Origin: CAYXDR01 sp046498185
GTDB lineage: Bacteria; Desulfobacterota; DSM-4660; Desulfatiglandales; Desulfatiglandaceae
Assembly (NCBI GenBank): GCA_046498185.1
Contig: JAWOBE010000062.1
Location: 1-40,896, forward strand
Length of the DNA stretch: 40,896 bases
Direction: 5' to 3'
In this document: piece after piece, positions 40,866-40,896 of the stretch
How the letters are laid out: each line of letters opens with the position of its first letter
Position numbering within the stretch: position 1 is the stretch's first letter
Made by a program: the position numbers and the translations under genes
The notes under the pieces: model-generated
Databases searched by the model: none
What the model saw: the letters and a program-made list of their open reading frames with translations, nothing else
What the model was told of the DNA's origin: nothing

Positions 40866-40896
40866 AACAGATAGAAGAACTTCGTGAAATGCTTAA
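40862..40896 (+). CDS. Start of a further gene, cut by window end
   Basis: ATG at 40862 overlaps the glutaredoxin stop by 4 bp; only MKQIEELREMLK is visible. Such an opening next to a glutaredoxin occurs in ferredoxin:thioredoxin reductase-like genes, but the fragment is too short to identify. Confidence 0.55.
   Translation, partial: MKQIEELREML

Noticed and set aside
1..40896. CRISPR arrays, tRNA/rRNA genes, insertion sequences
   Set aside because: No regularly spaced repeats, no cloverleaf-like or rRNA sequence, and no transposase-like frame were seen.

Overview
The window comes from an anaerobic sulfite/sulfate-reducing bacterium, most likely of the Desulfobacterota (former Deltaproteobacteria). 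It carries dsrA, dsrB and dsrD in that order, dsrC with both C-terminal cysteines, a siroheme-amidase-like dsrN, and a large rubrerythrin / rubredoxin / desulfoferrodoxin / flavodiiron cluster typical of strict anaerobes. dsrD marks the reductive rather than the sulfur-oxidising Dsr pathway. No rRNA, tRNA, CRISPR array, transposase or prophage gene was seen; the region reads as core chromosome.

Left part (1-13 kb): a leftward operon for a glycosylglycerate-type compatible solute (GT81 synthase, HAD phosphatase, then a GT78-like glycosyltransferase cut by the window edge); a rightward DsbD-type thiol reductase; leftward ppsA-fabH and glgA; a small rightward CBM48 protein; a secreted helix-hairpin-helix protein; a 600-bp gene-free stretch with dispersed repeats; and a UDP-xylose-synthase-like epimerase whose active site looks damaged.

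Dsr region (13-19.6 kb): dsrC has its own promoter and an intrinsic terminator. dsrN lies upstream of it on the same strand, divergent from dsrA. dsrABD is read rightward from a sigma70 promoter through a structured 190-nt leader and ends at a strong hairpin. A TPR protein and a CxxxCxxCC protein follow.

Middle (19.7-31.7 kb): a histidine kinase / NtrC-type regulator pair, then a near-consensus sigma54 promoter that can produce a terminated RNA of about 74 nt just ahead of purD. This is the most novel element found. Next is a leftward block rnc - radical SAM - era - FmdB ribbon - HEAT/zinc-ribbon protein - radical SAM, then yjbQ facing an ATP-grasp gene and an Asp/Glu racemase family gene.

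Right part (31.7-40.9 kb): two tandem related secreted proteins of unknown function, then a PAS(Cys)-AAA-Fis sigma54 activator without a receiver domain. Palindromic sites lie just past that gene. Then comes a rightward oxygen/ROS defence series: small hypothetical, rubrerythrin, Cx4C rubredoxin, second rubrerythrin, desulfoferrodoxin, two tiny cysteine-rich proteins, rubredoxin, flavodiiron protein, glutaredoxin and the start of a further gene. Together these would detoxify superoxide (desulfoferrodoxin), peroxide (rubrerythrins) and O2 (flavodiiron protein), with the rubredoxins as electron carriers.
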